Below the pieces are notes generated by a model. It made no database searches. It was not told the origin of the DNA and saw nothing but the letters and a program-made list of their open reading frames with translations. A stretch of DNA of 23,395 nucleotides from a virus, in IMG/VR virus record IMGVR_UViG_3300035070_002087, positions 1-23,395 of that record. One strand, 5' to 3'. Numbering within the stretch: the stretch's first letter is position 1; each line of letters opens with the position of its first letter. The position numbers and the translations under genes are program-made. Of the stretch, positions 1 through 9,300 are shown one piece after another.

Positions 1-6
1 GATCTC

Positions 7-30
7 GCGAGGGCGCGAACGCGCCCTCGC
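7..30 (+). terminator. Perfect 10-bp hairpin upstream of the tail adaptor gene
   Basis: GCGAGGGCGC (7-16) and GCGCCCTCGC (21-30) are exact inverted repeats separated by the tetraloop GAAC. No T-run follows, so this is not a classic intrinsic terminator. In T7 the late terminator T-phi sits in the same place, between the capsid gene and gene 11, so partial termination is plausible. An RNA processing or mRNA-stabilising hairpin is the alternative. Confidence 0.5.
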
Positions 31-54
31 TCCACATAGTAGGAGTGAGCCACC

Positions 55-690
55 ATGGGCGTTTCGAAAGTAGAGATCGCGAACATGGCGCTCGACGCGC
101 TGGGTGTGGAGCGCATTGCCAGCCTCACCGAGAACAGCGCACCGGCGCGCATCATCAACACGCGCATTGATCAGGCTATCGACGCCGTGCTCGAGATGTC
201 CGACTGGACGTTTGCCCGGCGCATCACTGCGCTGGCCAGCGTCGCGAACGACTGGGAGCAGCGCTACCAGATCAAGTACAGCTTGTCGAACGACACGGTT
301 AAGGTGATCCGGCTGGTGCCGCAGATCGACATCCCAAACACCGTCCCGATCCCGTTCAGCCTCGCCAATGGCGCGCTGTACACGGATGAGCCCGACGCAA
401 TCCTGCAGTACACCTACCGGCACGTCGACACGCCCAGCTGGCCGATGTCCTTCACCGAGACGGTGTCCTTCTATCTGGCCCGGGCATGCGCTTACCCGCT
501 GACGCGTAAGCGGGCGATGTTCGTCGATATGCACTCGCTGATGTCGGAGCAGCTGGAGAAAGCCATCGAGTTCGACGCGAGCCAAGAGGCCACGTTCTGG
601 GCTTACCCGTCCGAGTATCTGGAAGCGCGTGGTGCGTCCGCTCGATCGGGTGACGGGCGCGGGGCCGACGGCTCCTCGTACTGGGAGTAG
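55..690 (+). CDS. Tail tubular protein A (T7 gp11-like head-tail adaptor)
   Basis: A 211-residue protein, close to the roughly 196 residues of T7 gp11. In T7-like phages this protein forms the dodecameric adaptor ring between portal and tail nozzle. The N-terminus (VEIANMALDALGVERIASL) and the following Ala-Val-Leu-Glu-Met-Ser-Asp-Trp-x-Phe-Ala stretch around residues 40-55 match the usual pattern of this family, in which an 'xxNxAL..LG..xIxSL' helix is followed by 'xLxxxxWxFA'. The C-terminal 20 residues are Gly/Ser/Arg-rich and probably flexible. The start is supported by AGGAG at 41-45 with 9 nt spacing. The nozzle gene follows after only 3 nt, which fits co-transcription and co-assembly. 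Assignment is by pattern and gene order, not by a database search. Confidence 0.88.
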   Translation: MGVSKVEIANMALDALGVERIASLTENSAPARIINTRIDQAIDAVLEMSDWTFARRITALASVANDWEQRYQIKYSLSNDTVKVIRLVPQIDIPNTVPIPFSLANGALYTDEPDAILQYTYRHVDTPSWPMSFTETVSFYLARACAYPLTRKRAMFVDMHSLMSEQLEKAIEFDASQEATFWAYPSEYLEARGASARSGDGRGADGSSYWE

Positions 691-693
691 CTG

Positions 694-3009
694 ATGCGGT
701 TGATCCAAGGTAACTTCAACGCAGGTATCATCGGCCCGGCGATGTACAGCCGGGGCGATCTCGGCAAGTTTCAGACCGGCGTCAAGGACGCGGTCAACAT
801 GGTCGTGCGGCCCGAGGGCGGTATCTTCAACCGGGGCGGGACCCACGTAGCTACCGGCTTCGACGTGTCGACGCCCGACGGCAAACCCACCATGATCCCG
901 TTCGATCTGGGAGACGGCGCGAATTTCATGCTGGAGTTCGCGGACAACGTCATGCGGGTTCTGTTCGAGCGCGCGTACGTCCTGAACAGCACGGTTGGCG
1001 CCCGGCCGGTCACCGCGGTCACGGCAGCCAACCCAGCACGCTTCACCATGGCTACCGCGCCGGACGCGGCGGCCTTTACTGTTGGTCGGCTCGCTTACTT
1101 CGTTGATCCCAACGGAACGTCGGTGTTCCACCAGCAGGTGGTCCGCATCTCGGCGATTGCGGGGTCGAACGTGACGTTCGAGATCGTGGGAGGGGTCACC
1201 GTTGACACCACGACCGGAGACTGGGGCGCGGTGGGCGCGAGCGCGCTGTTGTACGAGGTCTACGAGCTGGCTTCTCCGTACGCGATCGAGGACACCCCCG
1301 ACATCGCGCACGCGCAGGACCTCGAGACGGTGTATCTGGCGCACGCTGGCTACGCTCCCCGTACGCTGAAAATCACGGCCGCGGACAACTGGGCCTTCGC
1401 ACTCTTTGGCGCGGCGCCGACGATAGCGGCCCCGGGCAGCCCGACGGCTGTGGCAACGACCGGCACAGGGACTGTGACATATCGGTACAAGGCAAGCGCG
1501 CTGTCGGCCGAGACCCGGGAGGAGAGCCTACCTTCCGCGGAAGCCACCTGCACCAACGACCTCGACGCGGTCGCGGGGAACATCAACACGTTCAGCTGGG
1601 CGGCGGTGCCCGGTGCCTCCGCGTACAAGGTGTATAAGGACTACAACGGCATCTTCGGCTATATTGGCATAACCGAGGGGCTGACCTTCGTCGACGAGAA
1701 CATCACGCCAGACACGCTCGACAACCCGCAGAGCGGCCGCGATCCGTTCGCGGGGGCGGACAACTACCCGAGCTTCGTGACGTTCATCGAGCAACGGTTG
1801 ACCTTTGCCGCGAGCAACAATCAGCCGCAGGCCGTCGAGATGTCCACCGCTGTGGCACCGGCCAACTTCAACCGGGCGCTTACGCCCGGCGACAGCGACG
1901 CGATCTCCTTCCGCGCACGTGCGCAGAAGCAGAACAAGATCGTCGCCATTGTACCGGCTGACGATCCCGTGATCTTCACGCGGGGCGCGGAAGGCTACGT
2001 GCGCGGAGGCGACGACCAAGGGTATCTCACCCCAACCAACCTCATCCTGAAGACGACCACGTATCGGGGCTCGCGCGACTATCCGAAGCCGCTGCTCGTA
2101 GGCGAGGCGATCATGCACGTCCAGAGGGACGGTAGCACGATCCGGGAGTACGTCCCCCAGCGTACGGACCAAGAGAGCGCGGACCTCACGTTGCTCGCCC
2201 GGCACCTTTTCCGTCGGCGCACCATCACGTCATGGGCCTACGCGCAAGCGCCGGACAGCGTGGTCTGGGTGACCACTGACCGCGGTGAGCTGTATAGCCT
2301 GACCTACGCGGCCGAGCATGAGGTATGGGCGTGGACACGGCACGAGGTCGCGGGTACCGACGTGTTCGTGCACCAAGTCGAAGTGCTGCCCGAGGGCGGC
2401 GACGACATCGTATACCTCGTGGTGTCCCGCACGCTGTACGGGCAGGAGGTGACGTGGATCGAGACGATCGACCCGAGGAACTACGACGACGTCACCGGGG
2501 CTTACTTCGTTGACGCTGGCCTGACCTACGCGGGAGCCGCCACGCAGATTGTGCGCGGGTGGCTGCACTTGCGTGGCGAGCCGGTCTCTGTCCTCGCAGA
2601 CGGCTCGGTTGTCGAGGGAGCGGTCATCTCTGCGCAGGGGCGCGTCGATCTGGGCGCGGACACCGAGATCGCGCATGTCGGTCTCGGTTACTCGTCGTAT
2701 TTAACGACGCTGGGTGTCGACTTCAGCAGCCCGTCTGACGGCTCGACGGTCGGCAAGCTGAAGTCCGCATCGACGGTGGTGCTACAGGTCGAGGATACCC
2801 GCGGCATCGCAGTCGGCCGCGAGGGCGGTAGGCTGAACGAGGTCAAGCAGTTCGAAGGTGACGGGCCAATCCAACTGGAGACCGCGACCTACCGGGTGAC
2901 GATCGAAGGAGATTGGCGAGCAGACGCGCGCATCACGGTGCGGCAGAACTTCCCGCTCCCGATGACCGTGACCGCGATCGCCCCGGACTGGGAGGTCAGC
3001 GACACATGA
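694..3009 (+). CDS. Tail tubular protein B (T7 gp12-like tail nozzle)
   Basis: A 771-residue protein, close to the 794 residues of T7 gp12, which forms the hexameric nozzle at the tip of the short tail and anchors the fibres. The N-terminus has the family signature: a short beta start with 'NFNAGIIGPAMYSRGDL', then 'KFQTGVKDAVNMVVRPEGG' and an Arg-Gly-Gly-Thr. The remainder is beta-rich, as expected of the propeller-like nozzle. Residues about 244-347 look like an inserted fibronectin-III-type domain ('TYRYKASAL', 'FSWAAVPGASAYKVYK', and a terminal 'FVDENI'). The start lies 3 nt after the adaptor stop; GGGAG inside the end of the previous gene (683-687) serves as the ribosome binding site. 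The stop overlaps the next start (ATGA at 3006-3009), indicating translational coupling. Confidence 0.88.
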   Translation: MRLIQGNFNAGIIGPAMYSRGDLGKFQTGVKDAVNMVVRPEGGIFNRGGTHVATGFDVSTPDGKPTMIPFDLGDGANFMLEFADNVMRVLFERAYVLNSTVGARPVTAVTAANPARFTMATAPDAAAFTVGRLAYFVDPNGTSVFHQQVVRISAIAGSNVTFEIVGGVTVDTTTGDWGAVGASALLYEVYELASPYAIEDTPDIAHAQDLETVYLAHAGYAPRTLKITAADNWAFALFGAAPTIAAPGSPTAVATTGTGTVTYRYKASALSAETREESLPSAEATCTNDLDAVAGNINTFSWAAVPGASAYKVYKDYNGIFGYIGITEGLTFVDENITPDTLDNPQSGRDPFAGADNYPSFVTFIEQRLTFAASNNQPQAVEMSTAVAPANFNRALTPGDSDAISFRARAQKQNKIVAIVPADDPVIFTRGAEGYVRGGDDQGYLTPTNLILKTTTYRGSRDYPKPLLVGEAIMHVQRDGSTIREYVPQRTDQESADLTLLARHLFRRRTITSWAYAQAPDSVVWVTTDRGELYSLTYAAEHEVWAWTRHEVAGTDVFVHQVEVLPEGGDDIVYLVVSRTLYGQEVTWIETIDPRNYDDVTGAYFVDAGLTYAGAATQIVRGWLHLRGEPVSVLADGSVVEGAVISAQGRVDLGADTEIAHVGLGYSSYLTTLGVDFSSPSDGSTVGKLKSASTVVLQVEDTRGIAVGREGGRLNEVKQFEGDGPIQLETATYRVTIEGDWRADARITVRQNFPLPMTVTAIAPDWEVSDT

Positions 3010-3461
3010 TCTCGTTCTCCGCGGCCACACCAGAGCACGGGGTATACATCGCGGAGCACATCCGTCCACTGGACCGCGAAGAGCTCCGGCTCACCGGGGC
3101 TAGTAGCGTGGCGTCCGCAGTGCGGACCTCGATCGCGCTGTCCCGAGGCAGCGCGGTGACGGCTTTCGTAGATGACCGGCCAGCCGCCGTATTCGGGGTC
3201 GCGCCGAACTACCTGCTCGGGGAAGGCTGCCCGTGGATGCTCGGCACCCCGGAGGTATCGGCGCATGCCCGCACGCTGCTGCGCTGGGCGGGTGACGTCG
3301 TGGATCGCTGGCTCGAGGAGTTCCCTATCCTGATGAACGAGGTTTGGATCGGCAACCGCCCGGCCGTCCGGTTCCTGAAGCGAGTGGGTTTCGAGTTTGC
3401 AGAGCCGAGGCTAAACGGGTATGGTGCAGAGATGGCACTTTTTTACAAGCGGAGGTCCTGA
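3006..3461 (+). CDS. GNAT-fold protein in the T7 gp13 position (internal virion protein A-like)
   Basis: A 151-residue protein starting at the ATG that overlaps the nozzle stop codon (ATGA). A longer frame opens at 2913, but its first 31 residues are Arg/Asp/His-rich and lie inside the nozzle gene, so the short start is preferred. The C-terminal third carries a GNAT-like acetyl-CoA-binding pattern, 'NEVWIGNRPAVRFLKRVGF' (about residues 112-130), the usual 'N..A...Y.k.GF' motif of acetyltransferases. T7 gp13 homologues in many podophages are GNAT-related proteins of this size located between gp12 and gp14. The role could be structural or assembly-related in the internal core, or an active acyltransferase; no substrate can be inferred. 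The gene overlaps the next by 1 nt (TGATG). Confidence 0.72.
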   Translation: MISFSAATPEHGVYIAEHIRPLDREELRLTGASSVASAVRTSIALSRGSAVTAFVDDRPAAVFGVAPNYLLGEGCPWMLGTPEVSAHARTLLRWAGDVVDRWLEEFPILMNEVWIGNRPAVRFLKRVGFEFAEPRLNGYGAEMALFYKRRS

Positions 3462-3964
3462 TGTGCGGAGTACAAGCCTTGATGATCGGGTCGACCATCC
3501 TGTCTGGGGTGGGCACGGTCATGTCGGGCAACGCCGCGGCAGCCTCGGCCAACTACAACGCCGCGATCCAGACGCAGAACGCGGTATACGCTGACCAGCG
3601 AGCCAAGGACGCACTTGCCCGGGGGCAGGACGAGGAAGAGCGCGTGCGCCGCGAAGGCACGTTGATCCGCAAAGGCCAAGAGGCCCGCTATGGCGCGGCC
3701 GGTATCGATCTTGCGTACGGGTCACCACTCGACGCGATCATCTCTTCCGCCACGCAGGCTGAGCTTGACGCGCTGACCGTCCGAGAGAACAAGAACCGGG
3801 AGGCCGAAGACTTCGAGCGCGAGGCGTGGAGCTCGCGAGCTGGCGCCGCGCTGAGCCGCTCCGAGGGGCGGGCGGCAAAGCGGGCCGGGCTTATCTCTGG
3901 CGTAGGTAACGTGTTGTCCGGCGGAGCTGAGGTGTACAAGTACAGGGCGGGGCTGGCGGCATGA
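3461..3964 (+). CDS. Internal virion protein B (T7 gp14-like)
   Basis: A 167-residue protein, slightly shorter than T7 gp14 (196). The start 'MCGVQALMIGSTILSG' is chosen because GGAGG (3451-3455) lies 5 nt upstream of ATG 3461; an upstream in-frame start at 3344 lies wholly inside the preceding gene. The layout is that of gp14-like proteins: an N-terminal Gly/Ala/Ser-rich hydrophobic helix (residues 4-30), an Ala/Gln/Asn-rich helical segment, then a long charged helical region with 'RKGQEARYGAAGIDLAYGSP' and an Arg/Glu-rich stretch, ending in a Gly-rich hydrophobic helix. T7 gp14 is ejected into the host and forms the outer-membrane pore of the DNA-ejection channel. It overlaps the next gene by ATGA (3961-3964), consistent with coupled translation of the core proteins. 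Confidence 0.72.
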   Translation: MCGVQALMIGSTILSGVGTVMSGNAAAASANYNAAIQTQNAVYADQRAKDALARGQDEEERVRREGTLIRKGQEARYGAAGIDLAYGSPLDAIISSATQAELDALTVRENKNREAEDFEREAWSSRAGAALSRSEGRAAKRAGLISGVGNVLSGGAEVYKYRAGLAA

Positions 3965-6315
3965 GATTTCCGGTATACGAGCAGCAGGTCCGGCTACAAG
4001 GGCGCAACCGCACCGACCTGAGCGTACGGGCAAACCCGAACGCCTTCGGTGCGCAGATCGGCGCGGCCGTGCAAGACTTGGGCGTCGGGATCGGGAAGGT
4101 TGCCGAGGCCTTCCGCTTCAAGGAAGCGCTGGTCGCAGACGGCGACGCCCGCGCGGCGATGAACACATACATCGACTACAGCCGCGATGTGCTCTACGAT
4201 CCGCAGACCGGGGCGCTGAACCAGACCGGTGCCAAAGGCATGGCCGAGAACCGTGACGCGGCCAACGAACGGCTGGCAGAGAAGCGCAAGCAGATCGAGG
4301 CGAACCTCGGCCCGCAGGCCAAGAAGATATTCACTGACGCAGCTGACCAGCTCGACAACACCGCCAAGAACAACCTGATCAAGCACGACAGCGAGCAGAC
4401 GAAGAACTACGTCAACACGCAGGCGGAGAGCACGGTCGAAGGGTTCATGCAGACGGCCATGGACAACTATGGCAACGACGAGGAGTGGGACCGGTACGTC
4501 AAGGCCGCGCTCGCGGAAGCCGACGGGTTGGGGCGTCTTAACGGCGCACCACCGGAGACGATCGCGCTCAAGAAGACCGAGCTCCTGAAGCAGGCGCACG
4601 GCAACAGGGCAATCCGCATCGCGTACGACGACCCGGTCAAGGCGGACGCGTACATCGACGCGCACCGTGCCGAGCTCGGCGAGGCAGAGTACAGCAGGCT
4701 GAAGGTCGGCATGGAGGCAGCGGTTGTCGAGAGCAAGGCGGACGCGGAGATCGAGAAGCTGCGCGGCAGCGACATGTACGTCGGCAAGCGCGGCGGCACC
4801 GAAGACACGTGGCTGAAGTATTCCAACGAAGGCAAGATCAGAGACAAGCCGGTCAGCCCGAAGCTGAAGATGTCCATGGGGTTCCTGCGTGATATGGGTA
4901 TCACCATGGAGGTGTTCTCCGGCGGGCAGGACGCGATCGGGGAGGGTAGCAAGCGGACGGGCTCGATCCGCCACGATCACGGCGATGCAGCCGACGTGAT
5001 CTTCTACAAGGACGGGCGCAAACTGGACTGGAACAACCCGGCTGACCTGCCGTACTTCAACGAGATCGTCGCGCGGGCCAAGGCGAACGGGGTGACCGGC
5101 TTCGGCGCCGGCTCGGGCTACATGACGGACGGCTCGATGCACATTGGCTTCGGCAATCCCGGGGTCTGGGGCGCAGGAGGCGACGGCGGCAAAGCTGCAC
5201 CATGGCTGGTCGCCGCTTTTGCAGGGGCAGCGCTTGGCGATACCCCAGCTAGCTTGGTCGATGAGGGCATGAGCACGCGTTCTGCGTACGAAGCAATAAT
5301 GCGGATCGAGGACCCGAAGGTGCGCGCGGCGGCGATGACGAAGCTCGACCAGCAGCTGAAGGCCGAGGCCTCGCTCAACATTGAAGACCAACGCGGCGCG
5401 GCCGACGAGGCGTGGCGGCTGTACACCCAAGACGGGATGCGCCCGCAGGATATCCCGATGGACCTGCAGATCAAGATGGGGCGCGAGGCGACCCTGAACT
5501 TCTTCGAGAGCGCCCGCGCGTATGAGAGCGGCACGCTGGCGACGGACGAGCTCCGATACTCTGAGCTGCAGCGCATGGCTGTCGAAGACCCACAGGGCTT
5601 CGCCGAGCTGGACCTCAGCTACGAGCGCATGAACTTTTCCAAAAATGACTTCCGGTCGGTCGAGCAGATGCAGCTCGAGATCATGCAAGGCATGGAGAAG
5701 GCGGGGAGAGAAACGCAGAGCACCCTCGATGACCCCGGCACAATGAACAAGGTGTACAGCGATGCCGAGCAGCGGTACAACGATGTGGTTCCGAAAGCGG
5801 GCAGCAGCCGCACGCAAGAGGAGGCTGCCGCGTACAACCGGTTCCAAGAGAGCGTGAAGCGCTATGCCCGGGAGTTCATGCTGGAGAAGGGGCGCCCGAT
5901 GACCTTCGACGAGCAGGACAAATTGTTCTCCATGCTCCTCACCCCGATCGTGCTCAAAGATGGCCAAGGGATGTTCGGCAGCAGCCGGGACGCGATGCTG
6001 TTCGACGCACCGTTGCGTGGGTCGAATGAGCGCGTAGAGGGGGGTCTGACGGCGGATCAAGTTCCACTGGCCGACGAGAAAGAAGCCCGTGAAGAGCTCC
6101 TCACGTTCTACGGCCGCGAGCCTTCTGACGACGAGATACTGGCGCACCACAATCGTAAGATGCTGGCCAAGCTCGGCATCAGCCCTGAGCTGGAGTACCG
6201 CGACCTCCCATCTGATATGAAGGTGAAGCTGGGCAAGGCGTACCCGGATGCCAGCGATGAGGAGCTCGTGGACATGTACATCGACTTCGTTCTTGCGGCA
6301 GCGAAGGACCAATGA
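3961..6315 (+). CDS. Internal virion protein C (T7 gp15-like) with an M15-type zinc peptidase motif
   Basis: A 784-residue protein at the gp15 position and of gp15-like size (T7 gp15 is 747). It is mostly helical and charged, as expected for the ejected periplasmic channel protein. Residues about 298-400 differ from T7: a compact domain with 'MEVFSGGQ' (about 316-323), the motif H338-x-x-G341-x-A343-x-D345 and a later 'GSMHIGFG' (H394). These fit the zinc ligands of the M15 / D-Ala-D-Ala peptidase (Hedgehog-like) fold, which cuts peptidoglycan cross-links. In T7 the cell-wall enzyme of the core is the lytic transglycosylase of gp16; here this domain probably replaces it. The start overlaps the previous stop, and the next gene begins 12 nt after the stop. 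Substrate and activity are inferred. Confidence 0.8.
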   Translation: MRFPVYEQQVRLQGRNRTDLSVRANPNAFGAQIGAAVQDLGVGIGKVAEAFRFKEALVADGDARAAMNTYIDYSRDVLYDPQTGALNQTGAKGMAENRDAANERLAEKRKQIEANLGPQAKKIFTDAADQLDNTAKNNLIKHDSEQTKNYVNTQAESTVEGFMQTAMDNYGNDEEWDRYVKAALAEADGLGRLNGAPPETIALKKTELLKQAHGNRAIRIAYDDPVKADAYIDAHRAELGEAEYSRLKVGMEAAVVESKADAEIEKLRGSDMYVGKRGGTEDTWLKYSNEGKIRDKPVSPKLKMSMGFLRDMGITMEVFSGGQDAIGEGSKRTGSIRHDHGDAADVIFYKDGRKLDWNNPADLPYFNEIVARAKANGVTGFGAGSGYMTDGSMHIGFGNPGVWGAGGDGGKAAPWLVAAFAGAALGDTPASLVDEGMSTRSAYEAIMRIEDPKVRAAAMTKLDQQLKAEASLNIEDQRGAADEAWRLYTQDGMRPQDIPMDLQIKMGREATLNFFESARAYESGTLATDELRYSELQRMAVEDPQGFAELDLSYERMNFSKNDFRSVEQMQLEIMQGMEKAGRETQSTLDDPGTMNKVYSDAEQRYNDVVPKAGSSRTQEEAAAYNRFQESVKRYAREFMLEKGRPMTFDEQDKLFSMLLTPIVLKDGQGMFGSSRDAMLFDAPLRGSNERVEGGLTADQVPLADEKEAREELLTFYGREPSDDEILAHHNRKMLAKLGISPELEYRDLPSDMKVKLGKAYPDASDEELVDMYIDFVLAAAKDQ

Positions 6316-6341
6316 TACCTTGCGGGGATGGTACAATTTGA
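6304..6341 (+). promoter_or_regulatory. Possible 9-codon leader ORF overlapping the start of the giant gene
   Basis: The giant gene's ATG (6328) has no good Shine-Dalgarno sequence: only GCGGGG directly abuts it. AAGGA at 6304-6308 sits 3 nt before another ATG (6312-6314) that overlaps the gp15-like stop codon. That ATG opens a different frame of nine codons ending in TGA at 6339-6341, just past the giant gene's start. Termination there could feed re-initiation at 6328 and set a low expression level. The reading frame is directly visible; the regulatory role is speculative. Confidence 0.28.
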
Positions 6342-9300
6342 CCTCCTGAACGGCCCGCAGAAGCCTGACGCCACTGATTTCGACAAGTGGTTGGCTGATC
6401 GTAACTACCAAACCGCGATGTCGGCGTCCACCGCCCTCACTGCGGCACGGACCACCACCACGCCCGAGGAGGCGGTCAAGCGACGTAAGGTCGCAGCGAT
6501 GGCAGGGACGGCGCTAGGACTGAGCCTACCCGCGAACCTTCTGGCTGAGCCCGGCGTGCTGGGTATGGTCGAGGGGAAGATCGACCACCACCGCAACGTG
6601 CAGACGTTCATGGGGAACCCGAAGCTCGCTGATTGGATGGCCCGTGAGGATAACGCGGCTGTCGCGAGTGACAGCGTCGAAGAACTCGGCGCGTGGGGGG
6701 TCTTGTTTAACGGCTTCGCACGAGGCACGTCGCGTACGGTCGACGGCTTTGCCGGGCCGACAGCCCGGCTGGAAGACACATCTGAGGTTCTGCGCCGAGC
6801 CCGCGACAGCCAGAAGACATTTGGTGACCTACTCACTGACGAGATCGCGGCCGAGGCTCCCGGCCCAACCCGAACCCGGGGCTTCAAGTTCTCGGAAAAG
6901 GAGAGGAAGCAGTCGGAGGCGGGGACGACTGAAGGCGCAGTGCACCCGGTTGCGGTGATCGCGGCGACCAAGCGTTGGCTCGAGGGTAACATATTCGCGG
7001 CGACCTCGTTCACCCCGGCCGACGAAGCTATCCCTCTTCTGGAAGGCGAGGCGGAGGACGCTGCACGCGACGCGGCAAGAGCGGAGGCCCAGCGGAACGT
7101 CGACTACCCCCGAGGTCGGGCTGCCGAGCGCGCCGCGGCGGTGCTCGATGCCATCCCAGACGACGCGGGCTTCGTCGACACGACGAAGGTTATCGCTGAT
7201 CTGGCGTACAATAGCCCCGGTGACTTCATCAGCTTCTTGGCTGGGATCGCGGCAGAGAGCGCGCCGGCCATAACGGCGGCCGGGACCACCACGATGGTGA
7301 CGAAGAACCCATTCCTTGGCCGCGCCGCGATGGTCGGCGCCACGATCCCGAGCACAAAGGCCAGCAGCACGCTGGAGCAAGCGGCCGCGATGGGCTACGA
7401 CCTGTCGAAACCGGAAGACGCCCGACGTCTGGCGCAGAGCGACGGCGATCTCGACAAGCTGATCCGCAGCGTCGGGGTGTACAGCACAGTCGTTTCGATG
7501 ATCGACGCGTCCACGGCGGGTCTCGGCTCGCACATGGCGAAGAGCCCGGTAGGCAAGTTCCTTGTGGAGGCTGTGGCGCAGGCCGTGGCCGGTGGCGGCG
7601 GTGAGGTCATGGCCCGCATGATGTCGGGTCAGAAGTGGACGTGGACCGACGCGATCCTCGAGGGGTTGGCCGAGATGGTCACCGCCCCGTTGGAAGCGGC
7701 CGGCGTGGGAAGTAGCGTCGTGTTCCGACGGTACAGCGAGGCCCAGAACAACGCAGATCGCCGTGGTTTCTTCAAGGCGTTGAGCGAGGGCTCGGTCAAC
7801 AGCAACCTGCGGAAGCGCTCCCCGGAGGCCTTCAAGTCCGCCGTCGAAGCTCTGACCAAAGACGGCCCGGTGGAGAATGTGCACATCGACGCGGGGCGGA
7901 TGGAGCAGCTGTTCCAAGACGCGCCCGAGGAGCTGACAGCACTGTTTGACGCAACGCCTGAGCTGGACTACCGGGTGTTCCAGAAGGCAGCGGAGACTGG
8001 CAGCACCTTCGCCATCCCGACCGCGGTCTACGCGGCGAAGATCGCGGGCACCAGCTACGACGCCAAGCTGTCAGATAACCTGCGCCTGCAGGCTGACCGC
8101 ATGTCCTACGCTGAAGCGCAGGAGGCGATGGCCGAGGCGGAGACCGAGATCAAGGCGATCGAGACGCGGGTGGCTGAGCTTGAGCGCACCTCGGAGTTCG
8201 ACGCCACTTCGCAGGCAGAGTACGAAGGGCTGGTCACACAGCTCGTCACGGCCGGGCGCGCGCCGGGCGTGGCCCGGGCTGAGGCGCAGGTTATCGCCAG
8301 CACGGTGCAGACCATGGCGCAGCGGCAGGGCATCACGACTGAGGAGTTCGTGCGGCGCAACATCGTGCCGACCGTACGCCGTGAAGGCGCCGCGGCGACG
8401 GCCGCCCCGTTCCGAGTGATGCGGCTCGGCGAGCTGTCGGATGCTATGCAGGACCCGACGACCGCCACCCTGCCGGAGTTCGCGGTGATCACGGAGGAGC
8501 TGGCCGAGCGCGGGCTGACGCCCGAGACGGCCGACGTTGATGACATCCGGCTGGCAGCAATTGCTGTTGCTGACAGAGGAGGGCTCAGCTCTGACCTCGA
8601 AGAGGATTTTTTGCTGACGCCCAGCGGCATCTACCCGGCCACGCCGGGCGAGGCCCTGATGCAGACGGTCAGCCTGCGCAACGGCACCGAAGACCTGAGC
8701 GCATACGGACACACCCCGGGCAAGAGCATCACCACCCGCGCATTGGCGCTGGTCATGCAGAAGCGTCAGCGGGCGCTGTACGGTAAGATCAACCGCAAGG
8801 ACTTCGGGCGCAAGACCATCGAGAAGATGGCGAGCTGGATGGCCGACGAGATCGAGTTCGAGCTGCAGACGCCCGGCGCGGCTGCGGACGGGTGGTACAC
8901 GACCAAGTTCCAAAAGGCGCTCGACATCATGGCGGCGCGCTTCCCTGAGTTCAGCAACGATGGTGAGTGGGTACGACCCAACCTCGCCGGATTGAAGAAG
9001 GTCAGTTCCGCGTACGAGGCGCGGCAGCTGATGACGATGATCATCGCCGTCACCTCGAACGGTGCCCGGGTCGCTGACAACTACAAGATGGCCGTCGAGG
9101 CGTACCGCCAGTTTCGCGAGACCGGCCGCATGCGCGTGATGCGGGGCGTCGGCGAGCGCGGCTCCTCGATCACAAACCACCTCAACCGGATCGCACAGCT
9201 GGTCGGGGAGTTCGACAGCGTAGCCGATATCACTCAGTTCCTGACCGAGAGCGTGACAGTCAAAGAGACGAATGTCGAGCTGCGGAAGATCGGTATGCCC

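Noticed and set aside
2913-3005. N-terminal extension of the GNAT-like protein
   Set aside because: The 31 extra residues are Arg/Asp/His-rich, lie inside the nozzle gene, and the ATGA-overlapping start at 3006 fits the operon pattern.
3344-3460. N-terminal extension of the gp14-like protein
   Set aside because: It lies entirely within the preceding gene, and GGAGG sits 5 nt before the 3461 start.
3994-6411. An 805-codon open frame on the minus strand opposite the gp15-like gene
   Set aside because: GC-rich codon bias on the plus strand leaves the opposite strand open. The product is Leu/Val/Arg/His-rich without domain motifs, while the plus-strand product has a clear zinc-site motif and overlaps its neighbours in operon fashion.
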